Below are positions 36,158 to 46,357 of a DNA stretch of 64,000 nt, one piece after another. This DNA comes from Clarkia xantiana subsp. parviflora (taxonomy: Eukaryota > Streptophyta > Magnoliopsida > Myrtales > Onagraceae): positions 4,442,166 through 4,506,165 of the forward strand of contig JAPTYO010000005.1 of assembly GCA_036873135.1 (NCBI GenBank). The letters run 5' to 3'. The notes under the pieces are model-generated. The model had not been told where the DNA came from. It did no database searches and saw only the letters and a program-made list of their open reading frames with translations. The position numbers were made by a program, and so were the translations under genes. How positions within the stretch are numbered: position 1 is the first letter of the stretch; the number at the start of each line of letters is the position of its first letter.

Positions 36158-36821
36158 CCTATATAATCAAGAGACCTATCTGTTAAACTTAGTTACTCGC
36201 CTCTTCTTATGCGTGATGCAATTTGTGGTTCAAGCGGAATTTAATATTTTAATCAGTTTATCGAAATACGTAGAACTAATATTTTAATCGGATCATCGCG
36301 AAATAACTTACCAATAAGTTTCAACTTTAGGACTTCAAATTCAAACATTATGAACCACTACTTCGTATTGCTGTTGGTGTGATGAAGTAAATTTGCTTTC
36401 GTCAAAGGTCATATATGTGTTTCTTTTAGATTAGAAATGGCCTTCAAATCCCTACACACGGGACCTCTCACGCAGCGGAATCGTCCCGCTTTCTATAAAT
36501 AGTAAGGTCAGAAAGCGGTTATATGTGTCTTAAATTAATAAAATTAAATAAAAATGTATAATTACTTATTCTACAGGTTGCAGGTTTTTTATATAATTTT
36601 TTTTTTCACTTTTAGTTTCAGATGTTCATAACTTTCGTTTTATAAGACCAAATGATTCACGGTCAGTTGTGTTGAATTCGTTATTTTACGAGTTTCGATT
36701 CAAGACCCATATTGATATATTTATTATAATGTATTCAGCTCACAACTGTCTAACAAGTCACACGTGCCTAAGTTCTATTATTTTTTTAAAAATGTACATG
36801 CTTAAATTATGTTTTTAACGC

Positions 36822-37251
36822 TAGGGCTGTAAACGAGTCGAGCCGAGTATCTGACAAGCTCGACTCGACTCGACTCATTTTACTCGAACTCGAACTCGAC
36901 CGACTCGGTGCCATACTCGACGAGTTCGACTCGGTGCCATACTCGACGAGTTCGAGCTCGACTCGATAAAGTTTAAAAAGAAAACAATTAATTAATAAAT
37001 GGTGTATTTTAGCTCGAGCTCGAACTCGACTCGATTAGGCTTTTGACTCGAGTCCGAACTCGACTTGAATAGGAAAAAGAAAAAAGCTCGATTAGGCTCG
37101 CGAGCCTCTCGAGTCGAGTACCAATGAGCTCGAACTCAACTCAGCTTTAGAAAAAGCTCGACTAAACTCGGAATTTAGCGAGACGAATTCGAATATCGAC
37201 TGAGCCGATCCCGAGCAGCTCACGAGTAGCTTGACTCGTTTACTCCCCATA
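36822..37251. mobile_element. hAT-like GAGTCGAG-rich MITE, copy B
   Basis: A 430-bp block starts TAGGGCTGTAAACGAGTC and ends GACTCGTTTACTCCCCATA, so its ends are inverted repeats of each other with a few differences. Flanks TTTAACGC (36814-36821) and CTTAACGC (37252-37259) agree at 7 of 8 positions. The interior is made of CTCGA and GAGTCGAG words. It lies in opposite orientation to copy A. The 8-bp duplication with TAGGG ends suggests hAT; there is no coding capacity. Confidence 0.75.
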
Positions 37252-37318
37252 CTTAACGCATTCAAATTTTACAACTCAATTAAAAATCGAGTGTTAACAC
37301 ATTAATCATTGTAACGTG

Positions 37319-37565
37319 TAGGGCTGTAAACGAGTCGAGTCGAGCTGAGTATCTGGCAAGCTCGACTCGACTAGACTCGTTGTACTCGAGCTCGACCTTG
37401 AACTCGACCGAACATAAATTTTTCAAACTCGAGCTTGACTAATTGTCATACTCGACGAGCTCATTCTCGGCTCGACTTGACTCGCCAACTTTAAATTGTT
37501 CAATTAAATCATAAAATTGTGTATCTTAGATCGAGCTCGAACTCAGTTTGAATTGAATATATATA
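37319..37565. mobile_element. hAT-like repeat, truncated copy C
   Basis: Starts TAGGGCTGTAAACGAGTCG just as copy B does, and runs in the same orientation. The GAGTCGAG-type composition stops near 37550 in AT-rich DNA, so the right end is missing. It lies only 67 bp from copy B. Confidence 0.65.
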
Positions 37566-38210
37566 TATTATGCTAGTTAGATATATTATGTTATATATAA
37601 ACTTTTGTTAAGTTGTATATATTATAAAGACTCTATATAAATATTTTGTCAAAGTAATGTAAATTTAATATCAAATTAAATTTTTAATATAAATATTCTC
37701 ACAAATATAATAATTATATGCAAATGTAATTTTGTATTAATTAGTCATGGTTTGATTTAAAAAATTAATATATGTAGTAATATTATTTATAATATATACT
37801 CGGGTATAGTTTATAATTTTGCGAAAACTAACACGTGTAATATAACTTATAATATAAAAAATAATGTAATTTATATTTAAAAAACAAATTAAATATAATT
37901 TTTATTTTTTAAGACATTTTATTATTTTGTCTTAAATAACCTTCTTGATAGGTTACAAGTTTAAATAATTAAATTATTTTCTAAGTTATTATAACAAACT
38001 TTCCTTTTTTATTTTAAATTACTATTTTTAGTAGGCGTGACCATTCCGCAGCGGGATATAAGAATTTTCCCTATACACGGGCCTGGCCGGCGCCAACTAG
38101 TGTTTTTCTTTTGTCTCTGTCGTTAATTAACAAGAAAAAAAAATGAAGCATCCATCGTCTTTGTCTTCGAAGAGCAGGATTTTTTCCTTCGCTCAGCTTA
38201 ATTTCCATCA

Positions 38211-40654
38211 ATGGCTGCTTCGACTTTCATCCACCACAACCCATTCCCACCAAGAAGACCCTCGCTCCTCACTCCCAAATCCATCTCCAGAATCCCCATC
38301 ATCCGCTCCTCTCTCACCCCGCAATTAGGGTTTTCCGATCCCCTCGTCCTCCAATTGGCGGAAACTCTTGAGGATTCACTCCCCTCTTCCACTTCCTCTG
38401 CTCTTCAGAAGATTAGAGATAGCTCCTCCCAGACTCTACTATCAACTCCATGGCCTACCCGTAGAGACGAGCCCTTCCGCTTCACGGACACCTCCTTCAT
38501 CAAGAATTTGGATATATACCCAACCACCTCACAGCCTCCCGAATCTTTGAATTCCCTGCTGCTGGAGGAGGTTGACCTCCCTTCGCCGATTCTAACAATC
38601 GTAGATGGGCACATCGTGAATTCGCTGTCCAATTTGGTAGATTTGCCTGACGGAGTTTATGTGGGTAGTTTACTGAATGCACCATCCGACGGTATTATTG
38701 TCAATAGGGTAAATGAGCTTATACGCGGTGAATTTGATAGTGGAGACTTGTTCTGGTCTATTAATGGAGTCGGTGCGCCCGATTTGGCCATAGTGTATGT
38801 TCCTTCGGGCTGCGTGGTTGAGAATCCGCTCTATTTGAGGTACATTTCGGTTGAAGGCAGGGATGAAGGGTCGGACAAGTTGCCAATTTCGAATCCTAGG
38901 GTTTTTGTTTTGGTGGAGGAAGGAGGGGAGATTGGGGTGATTGAAGAATTCTGCAGTGGTAATGGAAGTAAGTGCTATTGGGCTAATCCAGTGTTGGAGG
39001 TGGTGATTGAAGAAGGTGGTAGATTTAGGCATTCATATCTGCAGAATCAATCTCCTCGTGCTGCTCATATCAAGTGGACTTCTGTTCGCCAGGTAATTTC
39101 TTTTCTTTTATGCCCTCCTCTCTTCATGTATCCATCACCATTTAGCTATGATGATGCTCTCTCTCAGAACAAAAGTTTCTTGAATTGTGGATGGGGAAAA
39201 GTAGACCAAAATATTGTCTTTATGCTCACTATTCTTAGTTACTGGAAGATGTAAAGTTTTGTATTGGCAGAATGGGTTTAACATCAGCTTGATAGTTAAC
39301 CTTGAAGATATTGTAGTTGTCAGCTCAATTATAGTTGTCAAATGGATGATTTCAGTAAATGCATGTAGTGGTGGGATGCTATCTCGAGTTTGGAGTATAT
39401 AGTTTATGATGGACAATGTTGGATTTTGGTAAGCATATATTGGAAAATGGCATGAATTCTCGTTGTATTGGTGCAGACAAGCTGAAAGTTTCCTCATCTT
39501 AATGTAATAGTAGTCGTAAGTTGTAACACAACTCTTATAGCTAGTAAGAAGGAAACAAGATAATGGAGTCTCACATTTATTCCTTTTGTGTGTATCAACT
39601 AAAAGCAACTTGTATGTAAAATTTGCATGATTTCAACTTGCTTGACGAAGAAAATGAAAACAAAAAGCAGTTGTGATGTCCATGCCTTGATACTAAGTTT
39701 ATTTGCAGGAATCGAGCAGTAAGTATGAGCTGACAGAAGTGAGTATGGGAGGGAGGCTGAGCCGGCACAACCTTCATATTCAACAACTGGGGCCAGACAC
39801 AGAAACCCAACTCTCAACGCTTCACTTGTCAGTCACTGAAAACACTCAGGATTTGCATAGCAGCTTAGTTTTGGACCATCCCAGAGGTCGCTCCAATCAA
39901 CTCCACAAGTGCATTGTCGCACATTCAAAGGGTCAAGCCGTATTTGATGGAAACGTCAAGGTCAACAGGTAAACTAACTAACTAGTCTGTTGTTATCAAT
40001 TATTTATTTGATATAAATTAACATGTATGAACTATGTAGTTAAAAACTCGTTCTAGGTCGTAGAAACGCACATTTTTGTACCATAAAAAACGAGTTAAAA
40101 TGTAACCAGAGTCGTTTTATGAGTAGAAACACGTGTAGAGTCGTAGAAACGGGTAGAAACTTACCGTTTCTAGATATTTTTTTTACCGTTATTTGCTAAA
40201 AATTGCCCAAATTTAATAAATTATGCGAAATCCACAAAATTTAATAAATCATTTATTTAGTATAAATAAACATGTATGAATGAAGAATACATTAGTATAG
40301 TGGTGTTAAAGTGAGGATTTGGTGATGATGATTAGGTTTGCACAGCAGACAGATGCTCGACAACTAACAAGAAGCCTCCTACTTGAACCTCGAGCAACCG
40401 TAAACGTGAAGCCAAACCTGCAGATAATAGCTGACGATGTAAAGTGCTCACACGGAGCTGCAATAAGCGATTTGGAAGAAGGACAGCTGTTCTACTTGCA
40501 AGCTCGTGGAATCGACAGGGACACGGCTAGGAAGGCTCTGGTATTCTCATTTGGTGCTCAAGTTGTTTCCCAGCTGCCTCATCCTACAATCCGTAACAAA
40601 GTAGAGACTCAAATTAAAGGACTGCTGCTTGGATCCACACTCCTACCCAAGTAA
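38211..40654 (+). CDS. SUFD: SUFD / ABCI7, plastid Fe-S cluster assembly scaffold
   Basis: Three exons (38211-39092, 39709-39968, 40336-40654) encode 486 residues. SufD pairs with SufB and the SufC ATPase in the plastid SUF machinery that builds Fe-S clusters. The first 40 or so residues are Ser/Pro/Arg-rich with no acidic residue, a plausible transit peptide. The body shows DLPDGVYVGSL, YVPSGCVVENPLYL and, in exon 2, MGGRLSRHNLHIQQLG and the SufBD beta-helix block RSNQLHKCIVAHSKGQAVFDG. Exon 3 has ADDVKCSHGAAISDLEEGQLFYLQARGI, where the SufD-type cysteine and histidine are kept. Start: MAAST is the first ATG in this frame, and the transit-like region follows directly. Confidence 0.95.
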
Positions 40655-43232
40655 AGAAAGAAAGCTTATTTTCTGTAATGTTATATAGTTCAGTTCACTC
40701 TGATTATTATGTAAAGGAAAAATCGTACTATTCCTGATTTTGAAGAGTGTGAGACTGTGAGTGAAGAGTGTTATAATAATAATTTTTTTTTTTTTGGTAT
40801 TCTTAGTCATAATTGAGTACCACACCGGTTACAATGAAAGAATAAGAATTGTTTATATTGTGAGGTAGTGTAATAAGGAGTTGTGTTCGTAGAAAGGAGA
40901 GATGGTTGGCATCTCCCCTGACAGGGATGGGAACAGCTTTCGAGCTTACCTGTTACACATTCGGTTAAGGCTACCCACCTTCTCGTAAGGTGGATCTATA
41001 ACCCCATTTTTTTTTTGTAAATTTTATTAATTTGTTTCTGTAATTTCGGGTCCGGAATATTAAAGTTCAAGTCTTATCCAAAGTGTCGTCTCCAATATAA
41101 TTCGAACTTTGTTTACCTGCAATTTCGGAGGCAGTAAGCATTAAGGTTAAAATCACTTAACTATATGGTGCACTCAACATTCGGTAATATTAGGGAGTAT
41201 ACTATTTGAATTTTAATGAGAACTATACACATTTGGAAATTAGATTACATATTGCTATTTTTGCATAAGAATCACGGTACACATTCAGAGTTCTCATTTT
41301 GACAAATTCAATTTTAATTACAATGACATATAATGTAATATTTGCCAACTTATAGGACATATATCATTTTTCTTTGCATAAAACCTATTTGATTATTTTC
41401 AAACTTCTCTCCATTTTGAAGTTGCACCAAATAGTAAGAAAGACGGGGTGCAATTTGCCAAATGGTATATAATTTGGGAGGTTTATGGAAAATTTTATCA
41501 TATAAAAAAGAAATGAAAGGGGTTTGCTTAATTCTTCCATCACGGGGCCTTTTTTTTAGTGGACTGGGCCAACCAAACTTGCTGAATGCGATATTTAAAG
41601 TCAAGTTCAATCCATTTTAGTTTTTTTAGGCTTTCTTTTATGTTAACCTATTTTTCTTTTCTTTTTTTTCTTTTTTTTTTTCTTTTTTTTTTTTCTTTTT
41701 ACTCTAGTTTGGAAAAATGCATTTTGATATAACCTTTTTTATCCACGTGGTATGCGCAATATACATCTAGTTTGTATTGAAGATGAAGCCTTATGATTAA
41801 TGAAACTTATTTCCTAGTATGTTATTATTATTTTTCCTTAAAAAATATGAAATTTCATATAATTTTGTATTTTCTCTAAAAACGTCAACATACAAACAAA
41901 TCTTCAAAAAATGCAAAATAAAACTATTAAATATTAACTATAATATATTAATATTTATTTAAAATCATATATCTGATATGCATATCCTAACAACATAAAC
42001 AGAACCATATTTTGCCAAGAAAAACAAAAAAACCAAACATTACCTAAGTACTAAATTAAACGTCTTACCTAAAATAAAACTAAAAGTGCTTAATTAATTA
42101 ATTAATATTGGAAAATTGAATATAATTATAACCACATTTTTCTCTTTAGAAAATTTCGTACGCGGCTGCACTAAACTGAAGTTCAACGACAACAGCCTGC
42201 CTGCCTACCCTATTTTATTGACTATCTATAAATATCTTCCCTCGCTTACAAAGAACTCTCAAAGAAAGAATCCATCAGCAGTAAAAACAAAGTCAAGCAA
42301 TGTACGATTATTTCTTTATTGGAGTAATTATAATGATTCTAGCTCAAAATCATCTGTGTGATTTATTGATTGGTAGTTGGTTTCCATTATTCTGCCTTGA
42401 TTTTCGTGTCTTATCTTACTTTCTGCTTGTTTCTTGAGAATCGCGGATTACATGTTCATCCACTAATCAAAAGATAGCTGAGTTGACTTGGCTGAAGCGA
42501 TGATGTATGTACGTCTTGATATATTATTTAGGGTTTATTTGAATTGCTCATCTCCAATTGGCAAAACCTTTTGCTGATTCCAGGTTTTCTGTGCCATATG
42601 CATGGATCGTTGATTGGTTCTCCGTTTTTGGGATAAGGAATTGGGATTTTGTTTGGATCTAGAAATAGGAACGTGATCAACTATTAGGGATCTCACTCTG
42701 TATGCTACTGTTACATCAACATGTAAATCTGTAGAACTAACTGAACAGATGGATCATGTGGTTCCTTTATATTCTTCATTTTGGAGGCAATTGTTTTCTA
42801 AAATGGATCCCCCTACCAAGATTGAATTTTGGATTTGGGAACTATATGTGTGGTTGGTCTTGGTCTTGTAAAGATCTCCCCCTGTTTTAGGGATTTCTTA
42901 CTACTTCTGCTTCTTAACAACATTCACTCCCTTTTATGCAAAAATGCAAATTACTCTAGTTTGTCAACTCATTGTTGGATTTTGGATTCAGTTTTGGGTA
43001 TTGACTCAATGTGAACTTCTGCATCATAATAAATGAATACCAAATTTTATAACAGTGAGTTAGTTGATTGGTATGATTCAGCTCTCTCTTGGCTGCTGAA
43101 TCATTCATTCATCCTAAAGTTGTCAATTCTTTACTAGCAATAATAGCAAGGTGGTTCTTTTTGTCTTTCCTCTCTATATAATCTAATAACTTTCAATTGC
43201 TTATTCGATTTGCAGAAAGATTTCACTATTAT
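40655..43232. other. Intergenic region and probable 5' UTR intron of the 80-aa protein gene
   Basis: After the SUFD 3' UTR the sequence is AT-rich, with a long pyrimidine tract near 41640-41702. From about 42227 there is a TATA box followed by what looks like a transcribed leader. A TTTGCAG acceptor at 43208-43214 suggests a 5' UTR intron ending just before the small gene's ATG. No other coding region was found. Confidence 0.45.
42227..42234 (+). promoter_or_regulatory. Candidate TATA box
   Basis: TATAAATA preceded by a C-rich stretch and followed within 30-40 bp by a pyrimidine-rich and then purine-rich leader. It would suit the promoter of the 80-aa protein gene at 43233, with an intron in the leader. 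Transcript evidence is needed to decide. Confidence 0.4.
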
Positions 43233-43475
43233 ATGGATAATCAAGCACGAACCAACGATGTCTCTGACGAACTGACACGGGAACGTCTTATTGCCATATC
43301 CTCTTACGAGTCGGACTCTTCAAATGTCCAACCTCAACCGCCGAGCCTTGATGCCAATGTAAATGGTGGTGATAACAATGAGAAATACATATCCGAGCTG
43401 ATATATATCTCAGACGCCTTGCCGGTTGGTGTAACCCACAAGGGCAGTAGTAGTAGGGTGTTTAATATGACATAA
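43233..43475 (+). CDS. Small acidic protein of unknown function (80 aa)
   Basis: The reading frame starts MDNQARTNDVSDELTRERL 19 bp after a consensus acceptor TTTGCAG. It encodes 80 residues with LIAISSYESDS and a similar second block YISELIYISDALPVG, so it contains two related ELI(A/Y)IS-type segments. It is hydrophilic, without membrane or signal segments. I do not recognise a characterised family. The splice site and leader support a real gene, which lies 140 bp upstream of the Copia insertion, so its 3' UTR or polyadenylation region may be displaced by the element. Confidence 0.55.
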   Translation: MDNQARTNDVSDELTRERLIAISSYESDSSNVQPQPPSLDANVNGGDNNEKYISELIYISDALPVGVTHKGSSSRVFNMT

Positions 43476-43616
43476 GTAAGAATCAATGATGTTGGTTCAT
43501 ATGTGATTGTTAACACAGACTGTTGTTGATACGAGAAGTCAGAATTGCAAATGTAGTATTATTGGCTTAATAAACTTTGTGGTCATCTATTATGTGCCCT
43601 TCCAATGTGAAACTAT

Positions 43617-44079
43617 TGTAAGAATATATATATATATATATTAATGTTACGTTATATATATATTCTAATTATATGTGGCCAGATAATATTAAGGGACATA
43701 AATATATTGAATAATATAATATGTATTTTATTATATTATATCAATATATATATATATCTTTATGGTATGATTTAATCTCGACCGTTCGATTGGCTACTCG
43801 ATGGACGTACCAGATTAATGCTAATATATTAAACGGTCCTCTCTCCCTGCCAGTAATATATGTAGAGATTAAGAGGGTTACTCCATCTAACCGTCTCCGC
43901 ACAGAAAGAGTGGACAAGGGAGAGAAGTGGAACCGTTTCTCTGGGAAAGCAAACTGACTGATCAGAGACCAAGAAGATCAATGGAACCAAAGCATATTCC
44001 AGGTATGTTATTCCGCACTAAACTTCAACCCTCATAGAGCATGATTAAGATCCGGGCAATTACAGATTTTAAACTTACA
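43617..44079 (+). repeat. 5' LTR of the Copia element
   Basis: 463 bp, TG...CA ends. It matches the 3' LTR base for base by eye, except for shorter and longer (TA)n tracts (16 versus 38 nt after the first eight bases, and a 6-nt difference near 43740-43757). Confidence 0.97.
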
Positions 44080-44081
44080 TG

Positions 44082-44093
44082 TGGTATCAGAGC
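44082..44093 (+). promoter_or_regulatory. Primer-binding site of the Copia element
   Basis: TGGTATCAGAGC, two bases after the 5' LTR end, is complementary to the 3' end of plant initiator tRNA-Met, the usual Copia primer. Confidence 0.93.
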
Positions 44094-44819
44094 CTGAGTT
44101 GTTGATCATGTTTTATGGTGGAATTATGGATAATCACGATTTAGGGTTTAATGTCGTGATTATTGCCTTTGAAACCGTACAAAGTTACGTGCGTATAGAT
44201 TTAGAATTGTTGATCGCTAGTACAGTCCTCCATGCTATCATGAGGATTAGGGTTGTCTACCTGTACCTGTTGTCAAACCAATTTCTCACGTAACTTGTAT
44301 TAGGGGAATTGGGGTTTTATGGTTGAAATTAGAAATCCAAGTCAATTTCCTACGAACCTGGTTTTAGGGTTAGGTTACTAATAACCAGTTCTCACGCATC
44401 TCATGGTTATCCTCTCATGAATTAGTGCTTGTCTCGCTACCAGACAAACTCGTAATGTTCATCTCGCTGCTGTGATTAGTTTATAGGAATATTGCCACAT
44501 CAATTTAGGAATTAAGTTTCATTGCATATACTGTTTATTGTTTATATATATATATGCATATACTGTACTCTGATAATGATGATATGATGATTAAATAATG
44601 ATGGCATGAATGATTTTGCCGTAATGTTGTTTTGAATTGCAATTACGTTGTTTGCAAATCCTAAGAACAACACGAACATGTATAGTAAGTAGATTGTTGT
44701 TGCCAAAGTGACCAATCTAGAATGTTTGCATGTTTCGTACTTAACGTATAGTCATTTATCCACTATTATGAAATGCCTATTACTGTTTACATGTGGATAA
44801 ATTGACATTTATTGGTTAT

Positions 44820-45125
44820 TAGAATTTTAGGATTCTGCCCAAAGGTGAATCGCTTTCTATAACCGGTAAACATGATGGGATAATTAAGATCTTTGGTTCT
44901 ATATATTTGTATATCCAAAGATAACTTGTATATTTAACTGAAGATTTTCTTTAATTGTCCAATAATGTTATGGAATTGAATTAAGATTCGTGTATTGTAG
45001 TTGTTGCCCAAAGGTCGGTTATAATATACTTTGAAGATTTCCAAATAATGATAAGGCATTTAATTATGATTAGTGTATTATAGTTGTTGCCCAAAGGTCG
45101 ATTATAATATACTCTGATGGTTTCC
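44820..45125 (+). repeat. Degenerate tandem repeats in the Copia leader
   Basis: Four related units are centred on a CCAAAG core at 44839, 44915, 45008 and 45091 (spacing 76, 93 and 83 bp). The last two are clear copies sharing GTTGTTGCCCAAAGGTCG and TTATAATATACT; the first two are more diverged. They lie between the primer site and gag, where packaging or translation signals of the genomic RNA would be expected. Confidence 0.7.
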
Positions 45126-45148
45126 TATCTGAATCTATTATTTACTAA

Positions 45149-45814
45149 ATGAGCATTTATGTATCAATTGCAGCCTTTTCACTTAATTCGCAAGCTGCCT
45201 CTGTAGTCGTGTTCAATGGGTTAAACTTTTCTGAATGGTCCGAACAAGTCATGTTCCATTTAGGTGTTTTGGATCTTGACTTGGCACTGCTGGAAGAAAA
45301 ACCCGCTGATCTTACGGATGAAAGCAGTGAGGATGAGAAGTGGACCCATAAAGCCTGGGCACGATCTAACAGGTTAGCTCTTTCGTTTATGCGAATGACG
45401 ATTGCTAACAACATTAAGACCACTCTTCCACAGATTGAAAATGCTAATGAATACATTAAATATGTGGAAGATAGATTCCGTTCTGCAGACAAGTCACTCG
45501 CAGGAACACTTATGGCAGAACTCACTACCATGAAGCATACTGGTGTGAGGAGTATGCATGATCATGTTCTTGAGATGACTAATATTGCAGCAAGGCTTAA
45601 GTCACTGGGGATGGATGTGAATGATTCCTTCTTGGTTCAGTTCATTCTGAATTCGTTACCTCCTGAATATGGACCTTTCCAAATCAATTACAACACACTT
45701 AAGGATAAGTGGAATGTCAGTGAATTGTCCAGTATGCTTATTCAGGAGGAAGCGAGATTAAAGAAACAAGAAAAACATTCTGTCAACCTCGTGGAAAAGA
45801 AAGCTGGTAAATGA
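45149..45814 (+). CDS. gag: Copia gag (capsid part), ended by a premature TGA
   Basis: 221 residues starting MSIYVSIAAF. The UBN2-type capsid region shows FNGLNFSEWSEQVMFHL at the N-terminus and LNSLPPEYGPF near residue 170. The frame stops at a TGA (45812-45814), but the same frame continues at once with a Lys-rich stretch and a CCHC zinc knuckle. The stop therefore separates capsid from nucleocapsid and protease. The base after the stop is C, a context that can be leaky. Confidence 0.9.
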   Translation: MSIYVSIAAFSLNSQAASVVVFNGLNFSEWSEQVMFHLGVLDLDLALLEEKPADLTDESSEDEKWTHKAWARSNRLALSFMRMTIANNIKTTLPQIENANEYIKYVEDRFRSADKSLAGTLMAELTTMKHTGVRSMHDHVLEMTNIAARLKSLGMDVNDSFLVQFILNSLPPEYGPFQINYNTLKDKWNVSELSSMLIQEEARLKKQEKHSVNLVEKKAGK

Positions 45815-46357
45815 CTGAGTGCATGGGCCAACAAGTCTAAGAAAGGGAAGGATCCTGAGCACGTCCCTCAGGAGAAAAGAAGGGAACTAGGTGTTAATAA
45901 GTGTCTCTTTTGTGGAAAGCCAGGACACTTTAAGAAAGATTGCCTGAAACGCAAGGCTTGGTTCGAAAAGAAAGGTAACAATAATGTTTTTGTTTGTTTC
46001 GAATCAAACTTGATTGAAGTTCCCAATAATACTTGGTGGCTCGATTCTGGTGCTACAACTCATGTGTCCAATACAATGCAGGGATTCGTTTCAATCCGGA
46101 CCATAAACGCAAATGAAGAGTTTCTGTTCATGGGAAATCGAATGAAGGCTCCTGTTGAAGGCATAGGGACTTACAGATTGATTCTAGATTCTGGCTACTG
46201 CCTGTATCTGTTTCAAACTCTTTATGTACCTTCAGTATCGAGGAATCTGATTTCCGTTTCAAAACTTGATGGTTTAGGATTTTCTTTAAAGTTTGGACAA
46301 GGATGTTTCAGTTTGTTGAAAAAACAATGTTATGGTTGGTTCTGGTATTCTTTCTGA
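45815..46357 (+). pseudogene. Copia nucleocapsid and protease segment, between a stop and a frameshift
   Basis: In the gag frame after the TGA. The zinc knuckle CX2CX4HX4C runs 45902-45943 (first C to last C). The aspartic protease active-site triplet DSG is at 46043-46051, in WWLDSGATTHV. The frame then ends just after a run of six A (about 46318-46323). Beyond that point the downstream frame continues the integrase N-terminus, which shows a one-base shift within or near the A run. It could be a true lesion or a homopolymer error in the assembly. Confidence 0.85.

Larger units (their letters stand above)
35367..38210. other. Intergenic region between the 155-aa protein gene and SUFD
   Basis: Repeat-rich and gene-free. 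It contains the 3' UTR of the upstream gene, a 102-bp tandem duplication (35976-36157), a complete hAT-like copy (36822-37251), a truncated one (37319-37565), about 450 bp of very AT-rich DNA, and the short SUFD promoter. Confidence 0.5.

Noticed and set aside
40040..40260. GTCGTAGAAACG-like words repeated in SUFD intron 2
   Set aside because: Only a few short, imperfect recurrences; no boundaries or duplications to define an element.
40900..41030. Possible small RNA or SINE fragment ending in a T run
   Set aside because: No A/B box pair or tRNA/7SL-like structure could be traced.
46315..46330. Run of six A followed by C between Copia protease and integrase, read as a programmed minus-one frameshift site
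   Set aside because: The heptamer is not in the phase needed for simultaneous minus-one slippage, and the downstream frame is plus-one. An indel in the homopolymer is the simpler explanation.
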